DNA of 64,000 bases from Tritrichomonas musculus (lineage: Eukaryota; Parabasalia; Tritrichomonadida; Tritrichomonadidae): contig JAPFFF010000007.1 of NCBI GenBank assembly GCA_039105265.1, positions 6,138,001 through 6,202,000 of the forward strand, given 5' to 3'. The position numbers were made by a program, and so were the translations under genes. Positions within the stretch are counted from its first letter, which is position 1. The number at the start of each line of letters is the position of its first letter. The notes under the pieces are model-generated. The model was not told where the DNA came from. It made no database searches and was given only the letters and a program-made list of their open reading frames with translations. Shown here one piece after another: positions 1-9,835 of this stretch.

Positions 1-180
1 ATACTGTATATTTTTATTTTTAATATCAACTTCTGGTAAACCTTCGACCTCATTAAATAAATGACCTGTCTGTACATAGTTATCTAAGTCACCCAAGGTT
101 AATAACTGGCTACCTTTTCGAGTAGCATCCCCTATCTTAAACTGTATATCTCCTTTAAATCTTGTAGTAGTATCACTCAT
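1..180 (-). CDS. Partial Polinton protein, N-terminal 60 residues
   Basis: An uninterrupted minus-strand frame starts at the ATG complementary to 178-180 (MSDTTTRFKGDIQFKIGDA...) and runs off the left edge. It lies 19 bp downstream of the stop of the 1843-residue gene, the same tight spacing as other genes of this element, and is read in the same direction. The fragment resembles the N-terminus of a structural protein (short hydrophilic leader, GDLDNYV segment), but no family can be assigned from 60 residues. It is a gene cut by the window edge, not a broken gene. Confidence 0.55.
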   Translation of the reverse strand, partial: MSDTTTRFKGDIQFKIGDATRKGSQLLTLGDLDNYVQTGHLFNEVEGLPEVDIKNKNIQY

Positions 181-199
181 TTTAGTTAAATAAAACTTC

Positions 200-3100
200 T
201 CATTCGATGTTAGCGCATTTAGCTTCAAGTGCTGCAAGTCTTGCCTCAAGAGTATCAATATATGCATCCTTCTGGTCTATCATTTCCTTCACTTCTACTT
301 TAGTAATATAAGCAGTCATATCTATATCTTCTAATGGATGTTTTGTACTTGACTTATTTTCAAGCTCTTTGATTTTCTCGCACATGAATGCTATTGTACC
401 CTTTAAAGTATCGCGATATGTCTTTGCAATATTAATACATGTATCAAATGAAACCATCATCTTATCAGCATCCTTCATTGTTATTTCAAGTTCAGGTTCA
501 TCATCTGTTTCTTCATGATATGCCCATGCAAGAATCTTTTCTAATACATCTTCCTCTGCTAATGTCTCTGGGTTATCATTACGACGGAACCAACTTGGAA
601 TATTAAATAATCCTATTCTATTTGCTACATATGCTTCTGCTGCTACTCCTGCTATAGCTGCTGCATCACCAGGATGATGTCTAACAAACTGCCATTGACC
701 ATGTAAGAACCTTCTAGCAACATAACCTACTGCTCCCATAATAACCTGGGTAGTTGCACTTATAACACCATCTTGTTGGTACATTTCTATCACTCCATTC
801 ACAATATTAATTACATGTAGTCTTCTTCTATCTATTGTAGCAACTACATTTCCATTATATAGTACTTGTGTTATTTCTTCACCAGTTGTTTCATCTAATG
901 TGTCATTAAAAGCTAAAAGATTACCATGAGAATAAATATTATCCATTAGTTCTCCTCTTTGTTCATCACTCATTTGTTCTATCATTCTTGCTGTTATTGC
1001 TGGTGTTGTTCCTGGTACTGTCCAAGTATCTGTTGTGGCAACAAGGTCATAATGCTGATATCTAACTCCATTTGCATTGACTTCTATCTGTGAATTTATT
1101 CCAACAAATCGTACTTGACCTCCACTAATATTTGCTGTAGTTGGTGCTGAATAATCAATAGTAGCAACAATTGGATCAATAGTCTCTCCTCTATGATCAA
1201 TAATATTTATCCATGCTTCCATTGTTTGGTCATTCAAGTAAGGTTCTAATCCAATATCTCCATTTTGTACAAATGGTAAATTTAATCTGTCTTGCATAGA
1301 TAATTGTTCAATATCTCTCGCTGTGTATGTTGTTCCTTCCCATTCTATTGACCAATTATTATCAGTAGCTCTATGTATTCTATCTGTCATCTCAATATCA
1401 GCTGGTCTTATTAGAGTCCTTCGTTGAAATACATTATTATGGATAATGAGTTGGTCATTATAAAACAAATCATACACATTAAACCACTCTCTTCCATGAT
1501 ATTGGATACGTAAGATATCAGGATGACTAGCAACTAATGCATTTCGTTCTTCTCTTGTCATATCTGCAATATCTTCTAAGGTATACTGGATTCCAGATAT
1601 ATTGATAACAGGAACTTGATTCCTAAGTGCAATCGTAGTTGAAGCTGTATTTGTCATTGTAGTCTGTGGTACAGTTATATCTGTTCGAATCTCATCTGTT
1701 TCATCTGTAACAACCTGTGGCTGAACTTCTCTATGAGTTCTCTCTAATGATTGCTCAGTGGTTGTGATAGTATTTGTTGCATTATCAGTATCATTATCAG
1801 TTATTGTAATCGAGGATGAATTAATATTTAATGTTTCAGTTCCATTTGTATCTGGTCTATTCCTAAAGAAGTGTAAGACATTCGAACCAAGTGTAGCAAT
1901 AGCATTTCCTAACTGAGTCAGTGCATGTGTTGTCGAAAGGACAACCTGTGTAGCTGAGAATGATGAAATAGCTCCAGCAACAGGATTTTGAACAGTTGTT
2001 GTTATTGGTAAAAATCTTTCCATAGTCATCTTATCAGCCTTCAAATCAACATTCACCAAAAACTTACCTTGAAAGCCACTACCTCCATCACCTGGATAAC
2101 CACCACCACCACCACCACCTCCTCCACCATTTCCTCCTGGACCTGCTGGGAAAGGTCTTGTTTGATATGTATTAATAGTTACAGAGTTATTGGACATATT
2201 TAATGTTGAAAGGGCACTTGCAATACAAACTGTTGATGCTAAAATATTTAATATACTATTCGCAACTGCTACACCTTGTTTAATACTATCAGTATATTCA
2301 TTATACATGGCTTGAATTCTCATTTGTTCAACTAGATTATCAACTGTCTGTTTCAATAAAGCATAATCATAGGCTAATATATCTGTGATTCCACCAACAA
2401 CATTTAAATCTCGACGCATAGTCATGATATTATCAGCCCATATAATCTTTGATGAATAAATATTATAATCTGTCGATATGGTAGTGCATTTTCTTGGGTC
2501 TGGCTCTACTTCATAAAATTGTTGTTGAATAATTATATCGAATGGATTAACTTTCACATCAAAATCAAATAATTCTTTCTCTATATATATTCGAATGTTC
2601 TTATGATTAAATCCTTCAATGATTTTAATGGAATGCCTTTTTTCTCGATGATAATTAAATGATTCGAGACAAGGATTTGACCCATAGGTATGCATAACAC
2701 CTGAATTAATACAATGAGTAGGATGACAATCCCATTTTAATTCAGTTATATTTCCATTAATATTTAGGTCAGCATAAACATATAATCCATCATCTGCATT
2801 TAATCCACTTGGCGCATCAACATACATTCTAGCTTGTTCATATTTATATCCATCTTGAGTTAAAGTACCTGAACCACTTGAATCAAAAGTTGCAGTTATT
2901 CCTTCACTTAATATGGTTCCATCTTTCTTAACAACCCTCCAATTGGTAAGATAATCTTTCAAGATATGAGCATAATTATCATCATCAGTTAAATCTTCCT
3001 TTATTGTTCCTTTTATCCATCTACCAATTCTTTCGTTATGTTTGATTGTTAAAGCAGGCGCACCGTCATTTGTGTTCATGTATGATATCTTTTCTGTACA

Positions 3101-5731
3101 CATGTTTTGACAATTATTTCCTGTCCAATTTTTACCATCCCATGTTAATTCCCAGTTATGACCAAATAGATAGTCTTTGAATCTAAATACTAAATTTAGT
3201 GGTATGTCATAATCTTTATCTATATCCCATCTCATACAATAATAATTGGATTCTTCATACGTCTTAGATGGTCTATATAAATATAACTGGTCTGATTCCT
3301 TCAAGGTAAAATACTTGGAGTCAGTTGTTGTTGTACCTCCACTTGGAATAGAATCACATATTATTTTCCCATTTACTTTTAAGTCACCCTTTATAATATA
3401 TTTACCAAGTACTGGATTCTTCTCATCTATCTCATTAGGATTATTAATAACAGGGATACCCATACAGTCTAAAATTTTATCCCAAGCTTCAGTACTTGTA
3501 ATTTGGTCTGGTATTGCTATTGCTCCGCTATTGCTTTTATCTTCTAATGATAATGATAATGGGCTTATCTCATTACATTGATAAACATAACTATTATAAT
3601 CATCATTCCATACTAATTCGCCGATTCCTTGTAAAAAATGTTCTTGATAATGCCTTACTGCAATATCTCCAATATCTCGATTTGTCCTCCAATCTCTGTC
3701 ATATAGCATGTCACTAACATTGTTTCTTATGGCTACCCATTCCCTATGGTCTATGTCCCAAACAAAATTGGCAGGTGCTTGTAAGCTAACATCTCGCCTC
3801 CAATCATTATTATCATTTGGATGTGATCTTGGCATATTAGCTATTGTCATTGAATTAACCCAACGACCTGACTCAAGAGACCAAACATAAGTTGGTCTTA
3901 ACACTGCATTCCTATTTTGTTCAGGAACAATATTAATAACAGGTCCCGGTTGTTCTGGTACAACAATACTTTCTTCTGGTGGATAATATTCCCATTGTCC
4001 TCTATCAGGATTATAAATCATTTCTCCTTCCCAATGAATATTATGTTGTACTATTGTTTGTGCTATTTCATTTCCCTTTGGGTTAATTCTCCATCCAGCT
4101 GGTACATCTTCTTCATGTGGCGCTATTGCTATCCATTCCCTATGTCCAACATCCCAGACAAAATTCCAAGGAGCTCCAAATGCAGAATTAGTCCTCCATC
4201 CAAATTGATTTGGTATATTATAAACTGCAAAACTCGTCCACATGCGAAATACTGTACACCAAACATATGAATCATTAAATAAGGATTCTCGTTGACGTGT
4301 TGGTTGTTCTGTTTGTATTCCTATTGACTGGTATTGTCTATTCATCTCATCTAAACCATTATCATATATCTCATAATCAAACATCTCTTGTGTAAATGAC
4401 TCTACTTCATTTTGGAACCTGAGAGATGCAACATTATTTCCTAGGTTCGCAATATTATGTAATAAATAACCTGATAATTGATTTACAGCTTGTAGACCTA
4501 CATTCATATATTGAATTAGGTTTGAATCATTATCACCGCCTTCATTATCACCACCTTCATTACCTCCTTGATTATCATCCTCTTCTTCACCATTACCTTC
4601 ATTACCTCCTTGGTTACCTCCTTGATTATCGTGTTTGCAATTACAAGACTTGATTGTTACAACATAATCAAATAAAGCATTATGTGAATTCACTATATCT
4701 TTAATAATCTCGAATACTAAATTTAAACATTGTCCTAACGTTATATTTAAATAGTCTTGTCCACCAGGTGGTACAACATCCACTTTCATTCCATTAGCAT
4801 TTCGATGTGTATAATAGTATGTAATACCTGAATGTAATATTACATTATACAAATAAAGACCTAACATAGCTTTTGCATATTGGTCTTTATTTTTATTATT
4901 ATCTTTTAGATTTTGGGTATATGTCTCAAAAAACTCACGAGGACTTTTAACTTCAACTATTTGGTCTGCTTCAATAAGGTCTGTACAACCTTTATATTTA
5001 TATCCAACTTTTTTCAGCGATTGTTCTTGAAGTGAATAATGATATTGAATTATTCCTGAAATAAATTTTTCCCATGTCTTTTCATTGAAGGTTTCATATA
5101 AGATTCTTTTTGTAATTTGGGTGGTCTTATCATTCTCTATCATGCTTATCATCATATCAGCCAAATTATGATATGTCTTATAATAAACACCATCTGGAGT
5201 AGGAGTTGGTATAGACTTTGGATATTGAAGATAATGAACAGCTTTGCTTTGCCCTGTTTGTTCATCAAATGCAATTTGTTCATATCCATCTGCTGCACAC
5301 ATCAATTCGGTATACATCTCATGAATAGCCTCACATGTTTTCGATTCTTCTTCAATAAATTCATTAAATGTATTAACACAAAGTTCATCTTTTATCAACT
5401 CCTTATGTGACTCTGCTTTTTCAGGTAGTGAGTCTTCTAATTGGGGTGTCTGTTCAGGTCCTTTAAATACGTATTTTAAATAATTGGCAAATTTATTTGT
5501 AATAGGTACATTGCCGAAACCATCAAGCTTTCCTCCATTTTCGATATGATTACCAACTACTCTTTCATCTACTTCAGCCTTATTATATAAGCAACTAAAT
5601 TTTGGGTAATCATCTGGGTCCTCATTTCTTATAATATCAATATTACCTTCATCATTAACACTTATCTCTATATTTTTGTCTTTGAGCTTTTCAGCCTCAC
5701 TTGATTGCAAAGAATAAAGTTTAATTGACAT
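200..5731 (-). CDS. Giant Polinton structural, fibre-like protein (1843 aa)
   Basis: This is the largest gene in the window. Seen: an N-terminal domain of about 370 residues; an acidic Gly/Asn-rich linker near 370-410; two tandem Trp-rich repeats of about 110 residues (near 470-700), each with the core NFVWD.xHREW; a middle region with a GDLKVNGKI segment like those in phage tail fibres; a polyglycine hinge near 1200; a Thr/Asn-rich section; and a C-terminal coiled coil ending EARLAALEAKCANIE. Length, repeats and hinges suggest a surface fibre, spike or scaffold of the virion. No enzyme motif was seen. The start codon is only 3 bp from that of the divergent 249-aa gene. Function is inferred; the coding call is firm. 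Confidence 0.75.
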   Translation of the reverse strand: MSIKLYSLQSSEAEKLKDKNIEISVNDEGNIDIIRNEDPDDYPKFSCLYNKAEVDERVVGNHIENGGKLDGFGNVPITNKFANYLKYVFKGPEQTPQLEDSLPEKAESHKELIKDELCVNTFNEFIEEESKTCEAIHEMYTELMCAADGYEQIAFDEQTGQSKAVHYLQYPKSIPTPTPDGVYYKTYHNLADMMISMIENDKTTQITKRILYETFNEKTWEKFISGIIQYHYSLQEQSLKKVGYKYKGCTDLIEADQIVEVKSPREFFETYTQNLKDNNKNKDQYAKAMLGLYLYNVILHSGITYYYTHRNANGMKVDVVPPGGQDYLNITLGQCLNLVFEIIKDIVNSHNALFDYVVTIKSCNCKHDNQGGNQGGNEGNGEEEDDNQGGNEGGDNEGGDNDSNLIQYMNVGLQAVNQLSGYLLHNIANLGNNVASLRFQNEVESFTQEMFDYEIYDNGLDEMNRQYQSIGIQTEQPTRQRESLFNDSYVWCTVFRMWTSFAVYNIPNQFGWRTNSAFGAPWNFVWDVGHREWIAIAPHEEDVPAGWRINPKGNEIAQTIVQHNIHWEGEMIYNPDRGQWEYYPPEESIVVPEQPGPVINIVPEQNRNAVLRPTYVWSLESGRWVNSMTIANMPRSHPNDNNDWRRDVSLQAPANFVWDIDHREWVAIRNNVSDMLYDRDWRTNRDIGDIAVRHYQEHFLQGIGELVWNDDYNSYVYQCNEISPLSLSLEDKSNSGAIAIPDQITSTEAWDKILDCMGIPVINNPNEIDEKNPVLGKYIIKGDLKVNGKIICDSIPSGGTTTTDSKYFTLKESDQLYLYRPSKTYEESNYYCMRWDIDKDYDIPLNLVFRFKDYLFGHNWELTWDGKNWTGNNCQNMCTEKISYMNTNDGAPALTIKHNERIGRWIKGTIKEDLTDDDNYAHILKDYLTNWRVVKKDGTILSEGITATFDSSGSGTLTQDGYKYEQARMYVDAPSGLNADDGLYVYADLNINGNITELKWDCHPTHCINSGVMHTYGSNPCLESFNYHREKRHSIKIIEGFNHKNIRIYIEKELFDFDVKVNPFDIIIQQQFYEVEPDPRKCTTISTDYNIYSSKIIWADNIMTMRRDLNVVGGITDILAYDYALLKQTVDNLVEQMRIQAMYNEYTDSIKQGVAVANSILNILASTVCIASALSTLNMSNNSVTINTYQTRPFPAGPGGNGGGGGGGGGGYPGDGGSGFQGKFLVNVDLKADKMTMERFLPITTTVQNPVAGAISSFSATQVVLSTTHALTQLGNAIATLGSNVLHFFRNRPDTNGTETLNINSSSITITDNDTDNATNTITTTEQSLERTHREVQPQVVTDETDEIRTDITVPQTTMTNTASTTIALRNQVPVINISGIQYTLEDIADMTREERNALVASHPDILRIQYHGREWFNVYDLFYNDQLIIHNNVFQRRTLIRPADIEMTDRIHRATDNNWSIEWEGTTYTARDIEQLSMQDRLNLPFVQNGDIGLEPYLNDQTMEAWINIIDHRGETIDPIVATIDYSAPTTANISGGQVRFVGINSQIEVNANGVRYQHYDLVATTDTWTVPGTTPAITARMIEQMSDEQRGELMDNIYSHGNLLAFNDTLDETTGEEITQVLYNGNVVATIDRRRLHVINIVNGVIEMYQQDGVISATTQVIMGAVGYVARRFLHGQWQFVRHHPGDAAAIAGVAAEAYVANRIGLFNIPSWFRRNDNPETLAEEDVLEKILAWAYHEETDDEPELEITMKDADKMMVSFDTCINIAKTYRDTLKGTIAFMCEKIKELENKSSTKHPLEDIDMTAYITKVEVKEMIDQKDAYIDTLEARLAALEAKCANIE

Positions 5732-5734
5732 TTT

Positions 5735-6484
5735 ATGAATTATAAAATGTTAGTATCAGTACAGAGTACAAATGCTGATGAATATAATAAGGTATCTATC
5801 AATTTGGATATACCATGGAAGTGTAAATATATTAAATATTTTGTATCTTCAATTAATACAATAAGTAATATTATGTTGAGTACGAAAGATGATTATATAG
5901 AGTTTACATATAACAGTATTCCATTCAAGCTTAAATTCGAAGATAGATATAATTATACCATCAAGCAAATAGAAGCAGTTTTAAATCCACTTGCGGAGGT
6001 ATCTTTTAAATATAATGATACTACTCGTACATTTACAATAAAGACACAAACACCGTTAACGATAACCTCTATTTCCCATAGGGCTGCGCTATTAACTGGT
6101 TTATATAATACTTCATTGCCTATTGTGTTACCATCAAATGCAACATATAATATTAAAGACATCCCAATATTAAATCATACTAAGTTGTATCTAGTATCAC
6201 TACAAGGTAATGCCATATACTCGAATATAGGTGAACAACAATATACACCTTCTGTCATTGGTAGTATCAATACATTCACTTTAGATAATAAACCACTTAT
6301 ATATGATTTCGAAACTGAAAGTAAACCATTAAAAATAAAAACATATACAGATTCATTAAAGTTTTTAGAATTAAGTTTAGTAGATTTTCAATATCAGCCA
6401 ATATTGTTAAAAAGTCCTTTGTTCATAACTATCAAAATTAAACCATCTAACTCGACTGATGTCAATGATGTTTTAACTACGTAA
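5735..6484 (+). CDS. Conserved-looking Polinton protein of unknown function (249 aa)
   Basis: One of few plus-strand genes of element A. It starts 3 bp from the start codon of the giant protein (divergent) and its 3' end overlaps the end of the polymerase gene by 8 bp. An internal Met five codons in (base 5747) is an alternative start. The sequence is beta-rich in appearance (alternating hydrophobics, many Thr/Ser/Asn), with no membrane segment or catalytic motif. A small virion component such as a jelly-roll-like protein is possible, but nothing in the sequence proves it. Confidence 0.6.
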   Translation: MNYKMLVSVQSTNADEYNKVSINLDIPWKCKYIKYFVSSINTISNIMLSTKDDYIEFTYNSIPFKLKFEDRYNYTIKQIEAVLNPLAEVSFKYNDTTRTFTIKTQTPLTITSISHRAALLTGLYNTSLPIVLPSNATYNIKDIPILNHTKLYLVSLQGNAIYSNIGEQQYTPSVIGSINTFTLDNKPLIYDFETESKPLKIKTYTDSLKFLELSLVDFQYQPILLKSPLFITIKIKPSNSTDVNDVLTT

Positions 6485-9400
6485 ACCTAAGAGTACGTGC
6501 AAATTTGGGTAAGTTGGTTTGTTGAAATGTCTTTGACTTCCTGAATGCATTCGAACCATCCAACAAATCAAATGTCATACTTTCTCCTTCATGCATTCTT
6601 TCAAAAAGCTCTTCAACTGAGATACCCATCCTTTTGCACTTGTTGAGAATAACTTGTTTTGGAATTCCTTTGAGTCTAATATGATATCCTTCATTTCCTT
6701 GTTCATCAACCAAGATATCGAGGTAGCTCTTTTTACCAAGTGCAATGAGTTTTCTTGAGTGTATTTCTCCTTGACTACCTTCGAACTCATCAAAGTCATT
6801 ATGAAACTGACACATATTTTTTCCAATAAGAGGTTGATGATACTTGAACTGAAATAAGTCAGCTATCCTTGGTACATCTTTTTCAAGTACATGCATACTA
6901 TCAGTATCTTGATAAAAGATAGGTATACCTGCTTGCTCAGCTGTAGCCATAACCCTGTTCATTAAGTGCTTACTCCAAGAGAGAACGCTTGCACCAAATT
7001 GAGGTAGGTTGAAATGGTCATTAATTGGTTTCAACTTCTTGACATAGCACTTATCAATATTAGCATCTTCAACAACCTCCTTGATAAAGTTGTAGTTCCT
7101 CCAGAGGTACTTGTATAGTTGGCTTTTTGGTACTGTCTTGGTTTCAGTCTTTGTTGCTTTCAATATTGACTTGCCATATATGGAGTTGAGGAGGAGCTTT
7201 ATTGTTTGTTCAAGAGGGTTCTTTTGCTTTTTATAACTTGCCCTGAGATTAAAGAGCTTCTCAATGAACTCATTGATTTTCTTGTTAAATCCTTCATCAA
7301 AGTAATAGCCACGTATTAACTCATATTCAACATCATAAAATTCGAACAAGTCCATGAGACCTACTTTATCGATATAATAATGGTCAACAAGGAAATTGCC
7401 GAATATTTTACTACCTGCTTCATTCCTTGTAAATACTTGTCCAAATTTATATGGCTCTTTTGATTTACATTCGAGTTTCTTGATGTTGACTTCGATAAAG
7501 AATGTATCATATTGCATAAGTTGTTCATGTGTTGTACCTTGTGGTATTACTTTAGGTCTTCCTAATGGTATACCATCCATAACATACATTGCAGATGGAT
7601 ATAAGCTAACTGCATCAAAGTCTTGTATCTTTCCTTCGATGTATTGCTTTTCATTACCTGCTGTCATTGTTCTTCCACCAGAGACACATCGTTGTATGAA
7701 GTCTTGACACTTACCTGATAGTTCATAACATCCATCAAAGCAACCATATTTCTTGGCAAAGCAGTATCCAATAGCACTTATAGATATAAAATCATGAACA
7801 CCATACATATCTGTCTTTGTTTCTTTAAAGACTGCTTTCAGGTCTTCATTAAATTTTTCCATTCCCTTCATCAAAACAATACAGTCCTTGAAACAATAGA
7901 AGATGGCATATTTAATGATGTCGATTTTGCCATCATTATAACAATTTGCAATTTTTGCATTTTCGATAATCTGCTTGCAGTTTGCATCAAGTTGTGCTTT
8001 CGATAACTTATCTGAATTTTCATCGATGTATTGCTGTTGGAACTCAGTAGCATCAACAATTCTTCTTTGAATGTTCTCTTGTGTATATAGCTTATATGCC
8101 ATGACTTCCTTGTGAACATTGAGGTTGAACATTGTAGCAAATTTACTTAATGCTTGAGGTATTATACTATATGAGTTCCTGAATGTTAATCTCTTTTTGA
8201 CTTTCCTTGTACCTTCTTCGAATAATGTCATGATGATTTGCAACACAGTTCCACTTCGTTCTGTTATCTGTGTATCCCATCCAGGTGTGTTAATGAAAAA
8301 ACATGCATCATACTTGAGGTTGTGAAAATATGTTAATGAGCCACTCCATAAATAATTCAAGAGCTTCTGTCCACAATCTTCACCTTGAATAGATATTTTA
8401 TGTATGTTGGCTCCATCTCGAAAGATCGTACAATTGAGATATGGTATATGTGGACTGACTGTCGAGTTTGTTTCGAAGTCGCTATAATAAATCCTTGACC
8501 ATGTATTTTGTTTCTTTTTATTATTCTCAATGATTCTTGTACATTGTTCTGCATTATATTCGAGACTTACATAGTCATTAACATGCTCATATTCAGTTGT
8601 GTTGATAATATCCATTTCGCATGCTTTGATTTCTTCAAATAGATGTAACTCAAACATCTTTTGGAAAAAGGTTATTGGTTTGATTCCTTCAGAATTATAT
8701 TCTTTGACAGTCTTTCTGTTACTATGTAATTTATATATCATACATCTTTTTTCAAAAGGCATATATGCAAATGTTCTATCAAGTTCTTCATAGTGTTGAA
8801 GATAGAATAATGTACAAGGTATGTTCTTATTGAGCATATAATGGTCTTTGAACAATATCAGTTTAACTTCTCTTTTAAAATCAACAGACCATTTTTTCTT
8901 TCTGGTGTTGATTCTTGTTTCATACTTGTATTTATCAGGTTGTTCAACAACTCTAATGATACTAAAATTGCACTTGAACTTTTTAGCTACTTCTTCTATC
9001 TTGTTATTGGGTATGGTTCTTGTTTGAACAAAAAATCGTAAGTCATCTATTTCATCATCAGTGAACACACCGGATTGTATACAAGCATATACAAAACAAT
9101 TATCTCTGTAGTTCTCTTTCCTTACCTCATGAAAGATTTGGTATGTAGATAAGTCTATAGGTGATAGATTGATGTATGGGAAAAAACTACCTTCTGGTGT
9201 ATTTCGATAGTCTTCATCAATTTCAACTTCATCATCATAGATTTCATGAGTATCCATATCTTGCATCTTGGTTCTAAAATGAACACCATCATTTGTTTTG
9301 TTCATGTCAATAAATTGTACCTCATATCGAACTGGAATGAACATGTTTGAGATATATGGATTAGTGTCTGATTGGTCTTCACTTAAATCAAGTTCTCCTG

Positions 9401-9752
9401 TTATATGACCTAATGTACTTTCGATGTTGTGCTTATCACTGAGTGTGAAGTACTTATAAGTTCCATCAAGTGCAATTGCTTTAACAATAGGTCTTCCAAC
9501 ATTTTTCTTTTTATGTATCTGTCGTAGTGCTTCCGTAAATGCGTACCTCTTATCTTCATCTTGATTGATGTCTGTAGCAAAACCAATACCTTGTCCTGCA
9601 GGAATCATGAGCTTCCTCATTTCTTCTTTAAATTTGTCTTTCTTTTGGTATTGTTTTGCACGTCGATTATATTCACGACGAAACTGTGATTTTGTATCAG
9701 CATAGACATCTCCAATAGCATCTAAAAAATTATCTTCAATGTCCTTGTTCAT
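6477..9752 (-). CDS. polB: Protein-primed family B DNA polymerase (pPolB)
   Basis: Replicates the element by protein priming, as known for Polintons and adenoviruses. Seen: exonuclease motif DFETNS near residue 425; polymerase motif A DAVSLYPSAM near 710; motif B KLLLNSIYGKS near 850; motif C YQDTDSMH near 945. About 1090 residues is normal for Polinton pPolB. The frame is open from 9794, but the first 14 codons are AT-rich and hydrophobic, so the Met at 9752 (MNKDIEDNF) is preferred; the Met at 9761 is also possible. The N-terminal 400 residues carry no motif I can name and may include the terminal-protein function. The 3' end overlaps the convergent 249-aa gene by 8 bp. Confidence 0.93.
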   Translation of the reverse strand: MNKDIEDNFLDAIGDVYADTKSQFRREYNRRAKQYQKKDKFKEEMRKLMIPAGQGIGFATDINQDEDKRYAFTEALRQIHKKKNVGRPIVKAIALDGTYKYFTLSDKHNIESTLGHITGELDLSEDQSDTNPYISNMFIPVRYEVQFIDMNKTNDGVHFRTKMQDMDTHEIYDDEVEIDEDYRNTPEGSFFPYINLSPIDLSTYQIFHEVRKENYRDNCFVYACIQSGVFTDDEIDDLRFFVQTRTIPNNKIEEVAKKFKCNFSIIRVVEQPDKYKYETRINTRKKKWSVDFKREVKLILFKDHYMLNKNIPCTLFYLQHYEELDRTFAYMPFEKRCMIYKLHSNRKTVKEYNSEGIKPITFFQKMFELHLFEEIKACEMDIINTTEYEHVNDYVSLEYNAEQCTRIIENNKKKQNTWSRIYYSDFETNSTVSPHIPYLNCTIFRDGANIHKISIQGEDCGQKLLNYLWSGSLTYFHNLKYDACFFINTPGWDTQITERSGTVLQIIMTLFEEGTRKVKKRLTFRNSYSIIPQALSKFATMFNLNVHKEVMAYKLYTQENIQRRIVDATEFQQQYIDENSDKLSKAQLDANCKQIIENAKIANCYNDGKIDIIKYAIFYCFKDCIVLMKGMEKFNEDLKAVFKETKTDMYGVHDFISISAIGYCFAKKYGCFDGCYELSGKCQDFIQRCVSGGRTMTAGNEKQYIEGKIQDFDAVSLYPSAMYVMDGIPLGRPKVIPQGTTHEQLMQYDTFFIEVNIKKLECKSKEPYKFGQVFTRNEAGSKIFGNFLVDHYYIDKVGLMDLFEFYDVEYELIRGYYFDEGFNKKINEFIEKLFNLRASYKKQKNPLEQTIKLLLNSIYGKSILKATKTETKTVPKSQLYKYLWRNYNFIKEVVEDANIDKCYVKKLKPINDHFNLPQFGASVLSWSKHLMNRVMATAEQAGIPIFYQDTDSMHVLEKDVPRIADLFQFKYHQPLIGKNMCQFHNDFDEFEGSQGEIHSRKLIALGKKSYLDILVDEQGNEGYHIRLKGIPKQVILNKCKRMGISVEELFERMHEGESMTFDLLDGSNAFRKSKTFQQTNLPKFARTLRFT

Positions 9753-9835
9753 GTTTAACATAAAATAAAAGTGAAACGATAAAAATAAAAACAAAGAAAA
9801 AGTTAAAAAAATTATTTTTTTAGTTATGACCTATC

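Noticed and set aside
3246-5410. Plus-strand frames within the giant protein gene
   Set aside because: Shadows in other frames of a long continuous coding region.
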